A stretch of 64,000 nucleotides of DNA from AWTP1-13 sp963820375 (GTDB lineage: Bacteria > Pseudomonadota > Alphaproteobacteria > Rhizobiales > Hyphomicrobiaceae), in the NCBI GenBank assembly GCA_963820375.1, contig CAWFZX010000013.1, forward strand, positions 124,001-188,000, written 5' to 3'. The position numbers and the translations under genes are program-made. The notes under the pieces were generated by a model. That model worked only from the letters and a program-made list of their open reading frames with translations, was not told the origin of the DNA and did no database searches. Shown one piece after another: positions 29,447-37,885 of the stretch (positions are counted from its first letter, which is position 1; the number at the start of each line of letters is the position of its first letter).

Positions 29447-30388
29447 TCAGAGTGGTTGGCCCGTGAGGTTGCGTCGATAGCGTCGCTGGCTGAGCAGATT
29501 AGCCGAGGCCGTGAGCAGCAAGGTGGCCGTCATCAACACGAACGCAATAGCTGCCCCGAACGGCCAATTGTTGAGCCGGAATTGTCCAAACACCAGCGGC
29601 CCCATCATCTTGAATTGTGGCCCGCCGAGCAGCACGGGGGTGGCATACGCATTCATGGCCAGGATGAAGCAAAAGATCGCGCCGGCGATGAAGCCGGGCA
29701 GCGCCAGCGGCCACAACACGCGGCGGAACATCAGCCACGGACCGGCGCCGAGGCTGAAGGCAGCCTCCTCGAGGTTGCGGGCGATGCCTTCGAGCACACT
29801 CTGCAAGGTCAGCACCATGTAGGGTAGGTTGACGGCGATGATGCCGATGATCACCGCCTTTTCGGTGAACATAATCTGTAGCGGCGCATCGACCAGCCCG
29901 AGCCACAACAGCGAGGCGTTGAAGGCGCCTTTGGAGCCAAACAGCGTCATCCAGCCCGCGGCGCGAACGGCGTTGCCGACAAATAGCGGCAGCACCACCA
30001 GCATTAGCAGTAAATTCTTGTAGCGGCTCTCGGTGCGGGCGAGCACATAGGCCAGAGGAAAGGCGCACAGCAGACAGATCACCGTGCAGACGAGCGCCAC
30101 GCGCAGCGTCGTCCAGAAGATATTGGTGTAGAACGGGTCGGTAAAAAATTTGAGGTAGTTCTCAAGCGTCACCGCCTCCACCATCATGAGGCGCGGCTCG
30201 AACCTATTGAAGCTGTAGCGAAACAGCACCCCGATCGGCAGCAGTAGGCCGAGTAGCACCAGGCAGGTCGCCGGCCCGAGCAGGACGGAAGCCGTCAGCG
30301 CTCCGCCCTGGCGCTCTCCCCGCTGGCCCGCGTGCCGCCCCCCGTGGCCCTTTGCGGCAATGGTCCGTTGCAGGATCGGTTCGGTCAT
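29447..30388 (-). CDS. Polyamine-type ABC transporter permease (PotB-like)
   Basis: 313 residues with six hydrophobic segments. The EAA loop reads EEAAFSLGAGPWLMFRRVLWPLALPG, which contacts the ATPase. It partners the PotC-like permease, PotA-like ATPase and binding protein encoded just upstream. Family members import spermidine, putrescine or other small cations and acids. Its start codon abuts a six-copy 12-bp repeat that replaces the normal ribosome-binding region, so translation efficiency may depend on the repeat. Confidence 0.92.
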   Translation of the reverse strand: MTEPILQRTIAAKGHGGRHAGQRGERQGGALTASVLLGPATCLVLLGLLLPIGVLFRYSFNRFEPRLMMVEAVTLENYLKFFTDPFYTNIFWTTLRVALVCTVICLLCAFPLAYVLARTESRYKNLLLMLVVLPLFVGNAVRAAGWMTLFGSKGAFNASLLWLGLVDAPLQIMFTEKAVIIGIIAVNLPYMVLTLQSVLEGIARNLEEAAFSLGAGPWLMFRRVLWPLALPGFIAGAIFCFILAMNAYATPVLLGGPQFKMMGPLVFGQFRLNNWPFGAAIAFVLMTATLLLTASANLLSQRRYRRNLTGQPL

Positions 30389-30460
30389 GGCCAGGACTGG
30401 GGCCAGGACTGGGGCCAGGACTGGGGCCAGGACTGGGGCCAGGACTGGGGCCAGGACTGG
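30389..30460. repeat. 12-bp tandem repeat, 6 perfect copies, at the PotB-like start
   Basis: Six uninterrupted identical copies of GGCCAGGACTGG cover 72 bp. Each unit contains the inverted repeat CCAG-GA-CTGG. The array lies between the binding-protein stop and the permease ATG, touching the ATG. Perfect identity suggests recent expansion. Confidence 0.95.
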
Positions 30461-30509
30461 GAGCCTGGGCGTACCGCAAGCCGGCGCGGTTGTGCGACCG
30501 CCCGCCGCA

Positions 30510-31571
30510 TCAGCCTTTCAACTCCTTGTCCCACCACTCCTTCAGCGCGACGTCGTTTTGCGTCATGTAAGCGTAGTCGAGATCGACCAGTGCCTCGACC
30601 TCCTGCGGGCTGAAGCCGATGCGCTTGTTGAGTTCGGGCGTCACCACGGCATTGCCGACGGTCGGGTTGTAGCCCATGTCGATGGCGAAGGCTTCCTGCG
30701 CGCTCTGCTCGAGCATGGCATCGAGGTAGGCGTAGGAACCCGCCTTGTTGGGTGCATTTTTGGGAATGACGAAACCCGATACGTAGGCGAGCGCACCCTC
30801 GGTCGGCACGATCGCCTCAACGTTGATGCCGGCGTTCTGCCATTGCACGACGCGGGCCTTCCACATGACGCCGACGCCGAATTCTTCGGTCTTCAAGCCC
30901 TGCGCAAAGGCTTCGTTGGTGGGATAGATCCGCGCTCCCGCCTTCTTGCAGGCGAGCAGCAGCTTTTTGCCGGCCTCCAAATCGTTGACCTTGCCGCCGG
31001 CTGCGAGCGCGGCGCAGACGAGCGTGTACTGGTACTGGATATCGATGATGCCGAGCTTGCTGCCGTGCTTGGGATCGAAAATATCCCGGTAGCTCTTGGG
31101 TGCGGCCGCCACCACCTTCGGACTAAAGACGCCGACCTTGCCCGAGTAGATGTGGCCGACACCATAAGGGTACTTCATCGCCGGCAGCAGGTTGCCGGCA
31201 TTCTTGAGCTTGGCATAGTCGATGGCATCGATCACGCCGGCGTCGTGCATTTGGAACATGTTGAGCGCCGAAAGACCCTGCAGATCGGTGGTGCCGCGCG
31301 GCAGGCGTCGTTCCGCCAGCATCTTGGAGCGCCGCTCGGGGTCGCCGGCCTGATCTTGGATCACCTCCCAGCCAGCCTTGATCAGGATCGGCTGCTCGAT
31401 GTTCTTGTTGAGCAGGCGGGCGTAGTCTCCACCCCAAGTCCCGATCACAATCTTGCCTTTGGCTTGGGCACGGACGCCGGTCGGCAGACCGGCGAGGCCC
31501 GTCGCTGTCAGCGCCGCCGCGCCCTTGAGCAGGTGCCTGCGTGAAGCGGATATTGCCGTCCTTTTGCGCAT
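30510..31571 (-). CDS. Polyamine-type ABC transporter substrate-binding protein (PotD/F-like), Tat signal
   Basis: 353 residues. The N-terminus MRKRTAISASRRHLLKGAAA carries a twin-arginine signal (SRRHLLKG) ending near VRAQ, so it folds before export. The mature part begins GKIVIGTWGGDYARLL, typical of the PotD/PotF/Fbp fold, and includes GVGHIYSGKVGVF. It captures the ligand in the periplasm for the adjacent permeases. ATG 31571 is chosen for the signal sequence. The ligand is unknown; amine or amino-acid-derived compounds fit the FAD oxidoreductase context. Confidence 0.9.
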   Translation of the reverse strand: MRKRTAISASRRHLLKGAAALTATGLAGLPTGVRAQAKGKIVIGTWGGDYARLLNKNIEQPILIKAGWEVIQDQAGDPERRSKMLAERRLPRGTTDLQGLSALNMFQMHDAGVIDAIDYAKLKNAGNLLPAMKYPYGVGHIYSGKVGVFSPKVVAAAPKSYRDIFDPKHGSKLGIIDIQYQYTLVCAALAAGGKVNDLEAGKKLLLACKKAGARIYPTNEAFAQGLKTEEFGVGVMWKARVVQWQNAGINVEAIVPTEGALAYVSGFVIPKNAPNKAGSYAYLDAMLEQSAQEAFAIDMGYNPTVGNAVVTPELNKRIGFSPQEVEALVDLDYAYMTQNDVALKEWWDKELKG

Positions 31572-31594
31572 TGCGACCTCCGCGGACCTGCCGC

Positions 31595-32662
31595 TCACGG
31601 GGAAGATGAGACGCCGGGAAAGACGATGCCGTTGGCGGCCGACCAGGTAACCATAACCTGTTGACCCACGCGCGGCAGCGCGCTTCCGGCTCGGTTGGGA
31701 ATTTGCACCACGACGCGCTCCTTTGCCGAAATGCGCACATGCATGTCGACCGTTGCGCCCAGATACGAGACGAATTCCACCACGCCAGGAAGGTTGTTGT
31801 CCACTCCTGCCTGCGGCGCCGCCTCGATCAGTATGCGCTCGGGTCGGAGGGCAAGCGTGGCCGGACCGGCCGTCGTGGCAGCGCAGGCAAGCGCGAGACC
31901 GCCGGCAGAGCGAAACCTCCCCGGCGCCTCGATCTCGCCCTCGATGAAGGTCGAGCGGCCGACGAAACCGGCGACAAAGCGGTCCCGCGGACGCTCGTAG
32001 AGGTCTTGTTGCGTGCCCACCTGCCGCACCTCGCCATCATGCATGACCACCAGGCGGTCAGCCATCGTCAGGGCCTCTTCCTGGTCGTGTGTGACCATCA
32101 CCGTCGTCAGCGCCAGCTTCCTTTGCAGTTCGCGAATCTCGACGCGCACGTCCTGGCGCAGCTTGGCGTCGAGATTGGATAAGGGCTCGTCGAGCAGGAG
32201 CACGTCGGGGCGCACGACCAGCGCGCGCGCCAGCGCCACGCGCTGTTGCTGGCCGCCGGACAGCTGACGCGGCAGGCGCCCGGCCAGATGCTCCAGGCGC
32301 ACCAGCCGCAGAACATCGCCGATGCGGCTCGCCGTCTCGGCCGGTCCGGTCTTGCGCATTTCCAGCCCGAAGGCCACATTTTGCGCCACCGTCAGATGCG
32401 GAAACAGCGCGTAGTTCTGGAACACCAGCCCAGCATTGCGCTTCCACGGCGGCAGCCGGGTAATATCGCGCCCCCCGAGCGCCACCGAACCAAAGTTCGG
32501 CTCGGCGAAACCGGCCACCACCCGCAACGTTGTGGTTTTGCCGCAACCCGACGGCCCAAGCAGCACCACGAACTCCCCGTCGGCAACGTCGAGCGTCACC
32601 TCGCGGATGGCCTCAACCTCGCCATAGCGCTTGCTCACGCCCTCGATTTTGAGCTGCGCCAT
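31595..32662 (-). CDS. Polyamine-type ABC transporter ATP-binding protein (PotA-like)
   Basis: 355 residues. Walker A GPSGCGKTT (36-44), signature LSGGQQQRVALARAL, Walker B DVLLLDEPLSNLD and the switch His in VTHDQEEAL are intact. A C-terminal TOBE domain (from about 260) is present. It powers import through the PotB/PotC-like pair. It sits 4 bp from the PotC-like gene and 23 bp before the binding-protein gene. Confidence 0.95.
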   Translation of the reverse strand: MAQLKIEGVSKRYGEVEAIREVTLDVADGEFVVLLGPSGCGKTTTLRVVAGFAEPNFGSVALGGRDITRLPPWKRNAGLVFQNYALFPHLTVAQNVAFGLEMRKTGPAETASRIGDVLRLVRLEHLAGRLPRQLSGGQQQRVALARALVVRPDVLLLDEPLSNLDAKLRQDVRVEIRELQRKLALTTVMVTHDQEEALTMADRLVVMHDGEVRQVGTQQDLYERPRDRFVAGFVGRSTFIEGEIEAPGRFRSAGGLALACAATTAGPATLALRPERILIEAAPQAGVDNNLPGVVEFVSYLGATVDMHVRISAKERVVVQIPNRAGSALPRVGQQVMVTWSAANGIVFPGVSSSP

Positions 32663-32666
32663 CGCC

Positions 32667-33488
32667 TCACACCATCCGGCTGATTTTGACGAAGCGGTCC
32701 GTCGCCAGCATGGCGGCGGCGATCAGCACGATCTGCAGCACCGAAACCGCGGCGATGGTCGGATCGATCTTCCATTCAAGGTATTGAATGATGGCAATGG
32801 GGAGCGTGGTGCGGCCGGGACCCACCAGAAACAGGCTCATCTCCAGGTTGCCGAACGAGGCGACGAAGCCAAACAGCGCCGCGGCGACGACGCCGGGCCG
32901 GATGGCCGGTAACGTCACCCGGCGAAAGGTCGTCAAACGATCGGCGCCGAGGCTCTGCGCCGCCTCCTCGATCGAGCGATCGAGGCCGGCGAGGCTGGCG
33001 CTCACCAAGCGCACCGTCCATGGAATGACGATCAGGACGTGGCCCCAGATCAAGCCGCCGAGCGAGCCGAGCAGGGGCAGGCCGGTGGCGATCTCGACCT
33101 CGACCTGAAACACATAAAGAGCAATGCCAAGCACGATGCCCGGCACCACCAGCGGCAACAGCAGCAAGCTGTTCAATAGCTCGTGGCCTTTGAATTGCCG
33201 GCGCGAGAGGCAAAGCGCTGCCGGCACCCCGAGCAGGAGGCCGATGCTGGTGGCGAGCACGGCAAGCTGCAGGCTCAGCAGGAAGCCGGAGACGAAGCGG
33301 TCGTTGCTGGCAATGGCCCGGAACCAGCGCAGCGAGTAGCCTTCCGGCGGAAAGGACGGGATCTCCTGCAGGAAGAACGCCAGCCAGGTGACGAACACCA
33401 TGGGGGTCAGGATATAGGCGAGCGCCAGCCCTGCGGCAGCCTTGAGCGCAAAACCACCCAAACGGCGGGAATTGGCCAGACCCGGCAT
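32667..33488 (-). CDS. Polyamine-type ABC transporter permease (PotC-like)
   Basis: 273 residues from ATG 33488, with six hydrophobic segments. The EAA loop is SIEEAAQSLGADRLTTFRRVTLPAIRPG. It is the second permease of the importer. The longer frame upstream (to 33626) is Arg/Pro-rich with no family match. It lies 70 bp downstream of the truncated amidohydrolase gene. Confidence 0.92.
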   Translation of the reverse strand: MPGLANSRRLGGFALKAAAGLALAYILTPMVFVTWLAFFLQEIPSFPPEGYSLRWFRAIASNDRFVSGFLLSLQLAVLATSIGLLLGVPAALCLSRRQFKGHELLNSLLLLPLVVPGIVLGIALYVFQVEVEIATGLPLLGSLGGLIWGHVLIVIPWTVRLVSASLAGLDRSIEEAAQSLGADRLTTFRRVTLPAIRPGVVAAALFGFVASFGNLEMSLFLVGPGRTTLPIAIIQYLEWKIDPTIAAVSVLQIVLIAAAMLATDRFVKISRMV

Positions 33489-33558
33489 GCGCTTCCACAC
33501 TCCCCCCGCACGCCTCCCTTGCCACCTTGGCGCCCGTGCAGGACATGGGCGCCTAGGC

Positions 33559-34203
33559 CTAGTCTGCCACCTCGCCTGCCGAGAACTGCAGGCTGTCGAG
33601 CGGGTCGTAGGGCGAGGCAACGCCACCCGACATCATGATTTTCACATGGTCGGCACCCTGCCGCAGCTGTTCGCGGACGGCCTTGCGCACCTCGTCGATG
33701 CCGTCGGCGACCGCCGATTTGAATTTGAGCCCGTTGCAGCAGGCGCAGCCGTCGACACTGTCCGTGCGCCGGCGGCCATCGGCATGCCCGCCGGTGGGCC
33801 CGATCGACATGCCGGCAATGAACAGGCGCGGCCCCACCAGATAACCCTGCTCGACCGCGGTCTTGATGCCCCAATCGCAGCCGCCCGTGTCGCGCACCGT
33901 GGTGAAGCCGCGATCCAGCATGGCACGCAGTCTCAGTCCGGCTCGCGCCGTCAGCAGGGTCAGCGGCATCGCCTCCAGAAAGCGGATGTTGACCTCGCTG
34001 TGGATGACATGCACGTGGCAATCGATCAGGCCGGGCATCAGCGTGCGGCCGCCGCAATCGACGACCTCATCGGCGTTGCTCTTGATCGGGGTTTCGCTCA
34101 GTTCGCACACACGCGCGCCCTCGACCAGCAATTCGTAGCCGTCGCGCAGCTCGCCGTAGGCCGGCTCGAGCAGCCTGAAATTCTTGAAGTGGATCTGCGA
34201 CAT
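33559..34203 (-). pseudogene. Truncated amidohydrolase, N-terminal duplicate of the adjacent gene
   Basis: 214 residues aligning along its whole length with the N-terminal half of the full amidohydrolase next to it (411 residues). About half of the aligned residues look identical by eye. HVHV, RDTGG, GPTGGH, DGRRRT and KIMMSGGVASPYDPLDSLQF are shared. It stops at GEVAD where the full protein continues EVAAAVEEAHAF. The later metal ligands (His in CAHAYS and IEHGN, Asp in YGTD) are absent, so it cannot be a complete enzyme. It starts 3 bp after the full gene and is probably a decaying tandem duplicate, although its frame is open. Confidence 0.85.
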
Positions 34204-34206
34204 CGC

Positions 34207-35442
34207 CTACTGCAACCAATTCTTGTAAAAACGCCCGTCCTTCATGATAGCGGCGAGAAACTTGCCCTGCTCCTGCAGCACGCCGAGATCTTGCAGCGGA
34301 TTGCCGTCGACGATGAGAAGGTCGGCAAAGGCGCCGGCTTTGAGGCAGCCGAGCTTGCCCACTTGCCGCACGATTTCGGCGCCGATCAAAGTGGCGGCGC
34401 GGATGATCTCGATCGGTTTTTGCACCTGCGCGCGGATCATGAACTCACGGGACTGCTCGCTTTGCAGTTGGCCCAACAGGTCTGTGCCGTAGGCGACGGG
34501 CACGCCGGCACGCTTGCAGATCTCCAGCGAGCGCAGCCCGCCATCGATGACCAGATCGTTTTTGGCGAGCATGTCCGAGCTCATCCCGTACTCGGCGGCA
34601 CGATCCCGCATCTCGTAGTAGGTGACGAGGTTGGCGATCAGATACATGCCCTTCGACGCCATCAGCTTGGCCGTCGCTGCATCGATCAGGTTGCCATGCT
34701 CGATGGTGCGCACGCCGGCGTGCGCGGCGCGCGTGATCGCCTCCACGCTGTAGGCGTGCGCGCAGACGTAGCGGCCGAAGGCATGCGCCTCTTCGACCGC
34801 GGCGGCCACCTCTTCAGGCGAAAATTGCAGGCTGTCGAGGGGATCGTAGGGTGAGGCAACGCCACCCGACATCATGATCTTCACCTGGTCGCAACCCTGG
34901 CGCATCTCCTCGCGCACGGCCTTGCGTACCTCGGCGACGCCATCGGCGAGGCCCATGGCGAAATGCAGCGCATCGCAGCAGTGGCAGCGGGTTCCGTGCT
35001 CGGTGCGGCGTCGGCCGTCACTGTGCCCGCCGGTGGGGCCCAAGGCCTTGCCGGCGATAAACAAGCGCGGGCCCGGCAGCAGCCACTTGTCGGCTGCTTC
35101 TTTGAGGCCCCAATCGGCCCCGCCGGTATCGCGCACGCTGGTAAAGCCGCGCTCGAGCATATTGCGCATCAACACCGCGGCGCGCGCCGTCATCAAGGTC
35201 AACGGCACATTCTCCAGGCGCGGCAGGGATACCTCGGACAGCACCACGTGCACATGGCTGTCGATCAGGCCCGGCATCAGCGTGCGCTTGCCGCAATCGA
35301 TCAGGTTTGCGCCCGGCGCCTTGATGGGTTTGGCCGAGACTTCCTTGATGCATTGGCCTTCGACCAGCAATTCGTGGCCGGCCAGCAGCTCGTCGTGTTC
35401 GGGATCGAGCATCGCAAAGTTTTTGAAGTGGTATTGCGCCAT
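34207..35442 (-). CDS. Metal-dependent amidohydrolase (prolidase/imidazolonepropionase-like)
   Basis: 411 residues, amidohydrolase superfamily. H63-x-H65 (DSHVHV) at the end of strand 1, a Lys in VKIMMSGG that may be the carbamylated bridge, His in CAHAYS, His in IEHGNL and Asp in YGTDLLG make a full binuclear site. The sequence is close to Xaa-Pro dipeptidase / imidazolonepropionase-related subgroups that cleave N-acyl or N-methyl-phosphonate amino-acid substrates (from memory). It probably hydrolyses an imported amide. A truncated copy follows at once. Confidence 0.9.
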   Translation of the reverse strand: MAQYHFKNFAMLDPEHDELLAGHELLVEGQCIKEVSAKPIKAPGANLIDCGKRTLMPGLIDSHVHVVLSEVSLPRLENVPLTLMTARAAVLMRNMLERGFTSVRDTGGADWGLKEAADKWLLPGPRLFIAGKALGPTGGHSDGRRRTEHGTRCHCCDALHFAMGLADGVAEVRKAVREEMRQGCDQVKIMMSGGVASPYDPLDSLQFSPEEVAAAVEEAHAFGRYVCAHAYSVEAITRAAHAGVRTIEHGNLIDAATAKLMASKGMYLIANLVTYYEMRDRAAEYGMSSDMLAKNDLVIDGGLRSLEICKRAGVPVAYGTDLLGQLQSEQSREFMIRAQVQKPIEIIRAATLIGAEIVRQVGKLGCLKAGAFADLLIVDGNPLQDLGVLQEQGKFLAAIMKDGRFYKNWLQ

Positions 35443-35496
35443 TGCCCTGCCCTCTTTTCCCCTAGCCAACGAGCATCGGTAAATTGCCCTCCCCCG

Positions 35497-35997
35497 TCAA
35501 TCGCGGGCGAGCAGCGACGGCACCATCAGCCCGGCCAGGATCTTGGCCGCGAGGATCTCGGTCGGGCCGTACATCCCCTCCTCGCCGCACAGGTTGAGGG
35601 TGCCGAGGCGTCGGCCGGCATGCCGGATCGGCGCGTTGAGAATGGCGCTGATGCCAAGCGAAAAGATCAGCTCGTGGTCGAAGAAGGCCTTGCGCACCTC
35701 CTGCTTGGTCGCCGCCAAGAAGACTTCGCCCGTGGCAAGCGCGCCGTGACTGGCGCTGATCTTGTCGAGCGGCTTGCGGCCACCAATGGGATAGGCCTCC
35801 TCGTCGCTGGAGTAGAGGCGCTCGACGACCTGGGCGCTCTCGACGTAACGCAGGATGGTGAACAGGCGCCAGCCTATGGTCTCGCCGCTGATGCGTTCAA
35901 CCTCACGATAAACCGCGCGCGGCCCGAGGCTGGCTGCCGCGCACTGCGCTACTGCGGCGATGTCGGCGATGGTCAAGGCGCGCTGTTTGTTAGCCAT
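35497..35997 (-). CDS. GAF domain-containing protein
   Basis: 166 residues, essentially one GAF domain (FTILRYVESAQVVERLYSSDEEAYPIGGRKP ... ILNAPIRHAGRRLGTLNLCG given here in parts). There is no attached output domain. GAF domains bind small ligands; a stand-alone copy inside a transport and hydrolase operon may sense the substrate or be an enzyme of the free-Met-sulfoxide-reductase type. Catalytic cysteines of that enzyme are not evident. ATG 35997 is used, just 22 bp after livM. Confidence 0.8.
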   Translation of the reverse strand: MANKQRALTIADIAAVAQCAAASLGPRAVYREVERISGETIGWRLFTILRYVESAQVVERLYSSDEEAYPIGGRKPLDKISASHGALATGEVFLAATKQEVRKAFFDHELIFSLGISAILNAPIRHAGRRLGTLNLCGEEGMYGPTEILAAKILAGLMVPSLLARD

Positions 35998-36019
35998 GGG
36001 TTCTTCCAATGCACGATCC

Positions 36020-36953
36020 TCAGACGCGACTGGCTGCCGGCGCCGCGGCAGCCGGCAACAGCGGATGCTTGATGCGCTCGGGCAGCAGGCCCTTGGCATA
36101 AAAGCGCAAGATCACCAGCAGGGCGACGGAAATCAGTAGCTCGCGCAGGGCGGCCGCTTGCACGGCCGACAGGCTCGGGATCAGCGGCACGACGAAGCGC
36201 GTCGACTCCAGAAAGAACACCACAAGCACGGCGCCGAGCACCGCACCCTTGCTGTTGCCGAGCCCGCCGGTCAACAGCGACAGCTTGACATAAAGCGTCA
36301 GCAGCGGAGCGAACAGATCCGGGGCAATGTAGCTGGTGAAATGCCCGTAGAGCGCACCCGCCAAGCCCAGGGCGGCGCTGCCGAAGGCAAAGGCCTTGAC
36401 CTTGAAAAGCACGACGTTCTTGCCGGCAATCTGCGCGATCTGTTCGTCGTCGCGAATGGCGCGCAGCACGCGTCCAAACGGCGAGTGCACCAAGCGATCG
36501 ACCAGAAAGAACAGGATGATGACGGCCGCAACAACGATGCCAAGGTAGAACAGATTGAAGAGGTGCGGCCCCAGCGTCGCCCGGAATGGGCCGGGAATGC
36601 CCGAGAGGCCATCGGTGCCGTTGGCGATCCACAGCTTCGTTCGACATGACGATGCGCAGGCTCTCGGCAAAGCCCAGCGTGACGATCGCCAGATAGTCTC
36701 CGCGCAGCCCGACGGTGACGCATGCCACCACCACGCCGACGCCGGCCGCCGTCAAGGCGCCGGCAACCACGCCGACGGCGATCGGCATTCCCAACTTGAG
36801 GGTCAGCAGCGCAGAGACGTAGGCTCCGACTGCGAAAAAGCCAACCAGGCCGAGGTTGATCAGCCCAGCCATCCCCCAAATCACGTTCATGCCGAGCGCC
36901 ATCAGGGCATAGATGCCGGCCGTGACCGCGATGGCGACGAGGTAGTGCTCCAT
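36020..36953 (-). pseudogene. livM: Branched-chain-type ABC permease LivM, single-base frameshift
   Basis: The N-terminal part reads MEHYLVAIAVTAGIYALMAL through ESLRIVMSNE in one frame; the rest (LWIANGTDGLSGIPGPF to the end) continues in another. One extra G within GAAGC (near 36635) accounts for the switch; removing it restores a continuous permease of about 311 residues. Transmembrane segments and the LivM EAA-like loop (LRAIRDDEQIAQIAGKNV) are otherwise intact. It is either a recent inactivating mutation or a sequencing error. Confidence 0.88.
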
Positions 36954-36963
36954 TCGCCCCTCC

Positions 36964-37824
36964 TCAATAGGCCCGCGCGCCCAGAATTCCGCGCGGCCGC
37001 AAGGTCAGCACCAGCAGGATGGCGAGAAAGCCGATGGCGCTCCGGTAGGCCGGCGACAGAACCAGCAAGCTCAGTTCCTCGCCGACACCCACCAGCAAGG
37101 CGCCGACGACGGCACCGGGAAGGCTGCCGAGACCGCCGACCACCGCGGCGGCGAAGATCGACAGGATGCTTTTGAAGCCGACCAGGGGATCGATAGTGGT
37201 ATCGAGGCCGATCAGCATGCCGCCAAGGCCGGCCAACCCCATGGCCACGAACGACACCAGGCGCGCAACCATATCGGCATTGATGCCCTTGATGGACGCC
37301 AGCATCGGATTGTCGGCATAGGCGCGCATGGCCTTGCCGGTGCGGGTAAAGAAGAGAAAAGCAAACAGCATTGCCATGGCGAAAAGCGCGATCGCCAGAT
37401 TCTCGACCTGCTGCGGGGAGACCCGCAGGCCCCCCACCAGCCAATCGCGCCGGAGCGGCAGGTCGTAGCCCCGCAGCTGATTGCCAAACAGCAAACGAAC
37501 GGCGTTCTCAAGCGCGATGGTCAGGGCGATCGAGCCGATCGCCGTGGTGATAAAGCCGGCGGCGCGGAAGGGCTTGAGGATGAACTCGTCCGACAGCACC
37601 CCGACCAGGCCGGCAATCACGAAGGCCGCAATGAGCGATGGTAGCAACGGCCATGCCAAGCTGACATTGGCGATGAAGCCTGCAAAAGCGCCGATCGTCA
37701 TATGTGAAGCCAAGGCAAAGTTTGTAAAGCGCAGCACCGCAAATATGGCGGTGAGGCCGATCGCCGGCACGGCCAGGATCGTTCCCGCCATCAAGCCGTT
37801 GAGGATCAGCTGCGCTACTTCCAT
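36964..37824 (-). CDS. livH: Branched-chain-type ABC transporter permease LivH
   Basis: 286 residues with about eight hydrophobic segments. The LivH start (LILNGLMAGTILAVPAIGLTAIFAVLRF), the MRAYADNPMLASIKGIN loop and GLGGMLIGLDTTI are typical. It forms the membrane channel with LivM. The operon order is binding protein, livH, livM. It ends 10 bp before the frameshifted livM. Confidence 0.92.
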   Translation of the reverse strand: MEVAQLILNGLMAGTILAVPAIGLTAIFAVLRFTNFALASHMTIGAFAGFIANVSLAWPLLPSLIAAFVIAGLVGVLSDEFILKPFRAAGFITTAIGSIALTIALENAVRLLFGNQLRGYDLPLRRDWLVGGLRVSPQQVENLAIALFAMAMLFAFLFFTRTGKAMRAYADNPMLASIKGINADMVARLVSFVAMGLAGLGGMLIGLDTTIDPLVGFKSILSIFAAAVVGGLGSLPGAVVGALLVGVGEELSLLVLSPAYRSAIGFLAILLVLTLRPRGILGARAY

Positions 37825-37885
37825 ACGCCTACCGGCCGGGGCTCCGCTTCACGCGCACTGGGGCGGCAGATCCAGGCTCTTGGGC

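Noticed and set aside
30204..30479. Frame encoding a PGPSPGPSP-like repeat over the permease start
   Set aside because: It is the out-of-frame reading of the 12-bp DNA repeat plus the permease gene, not a protein gene.
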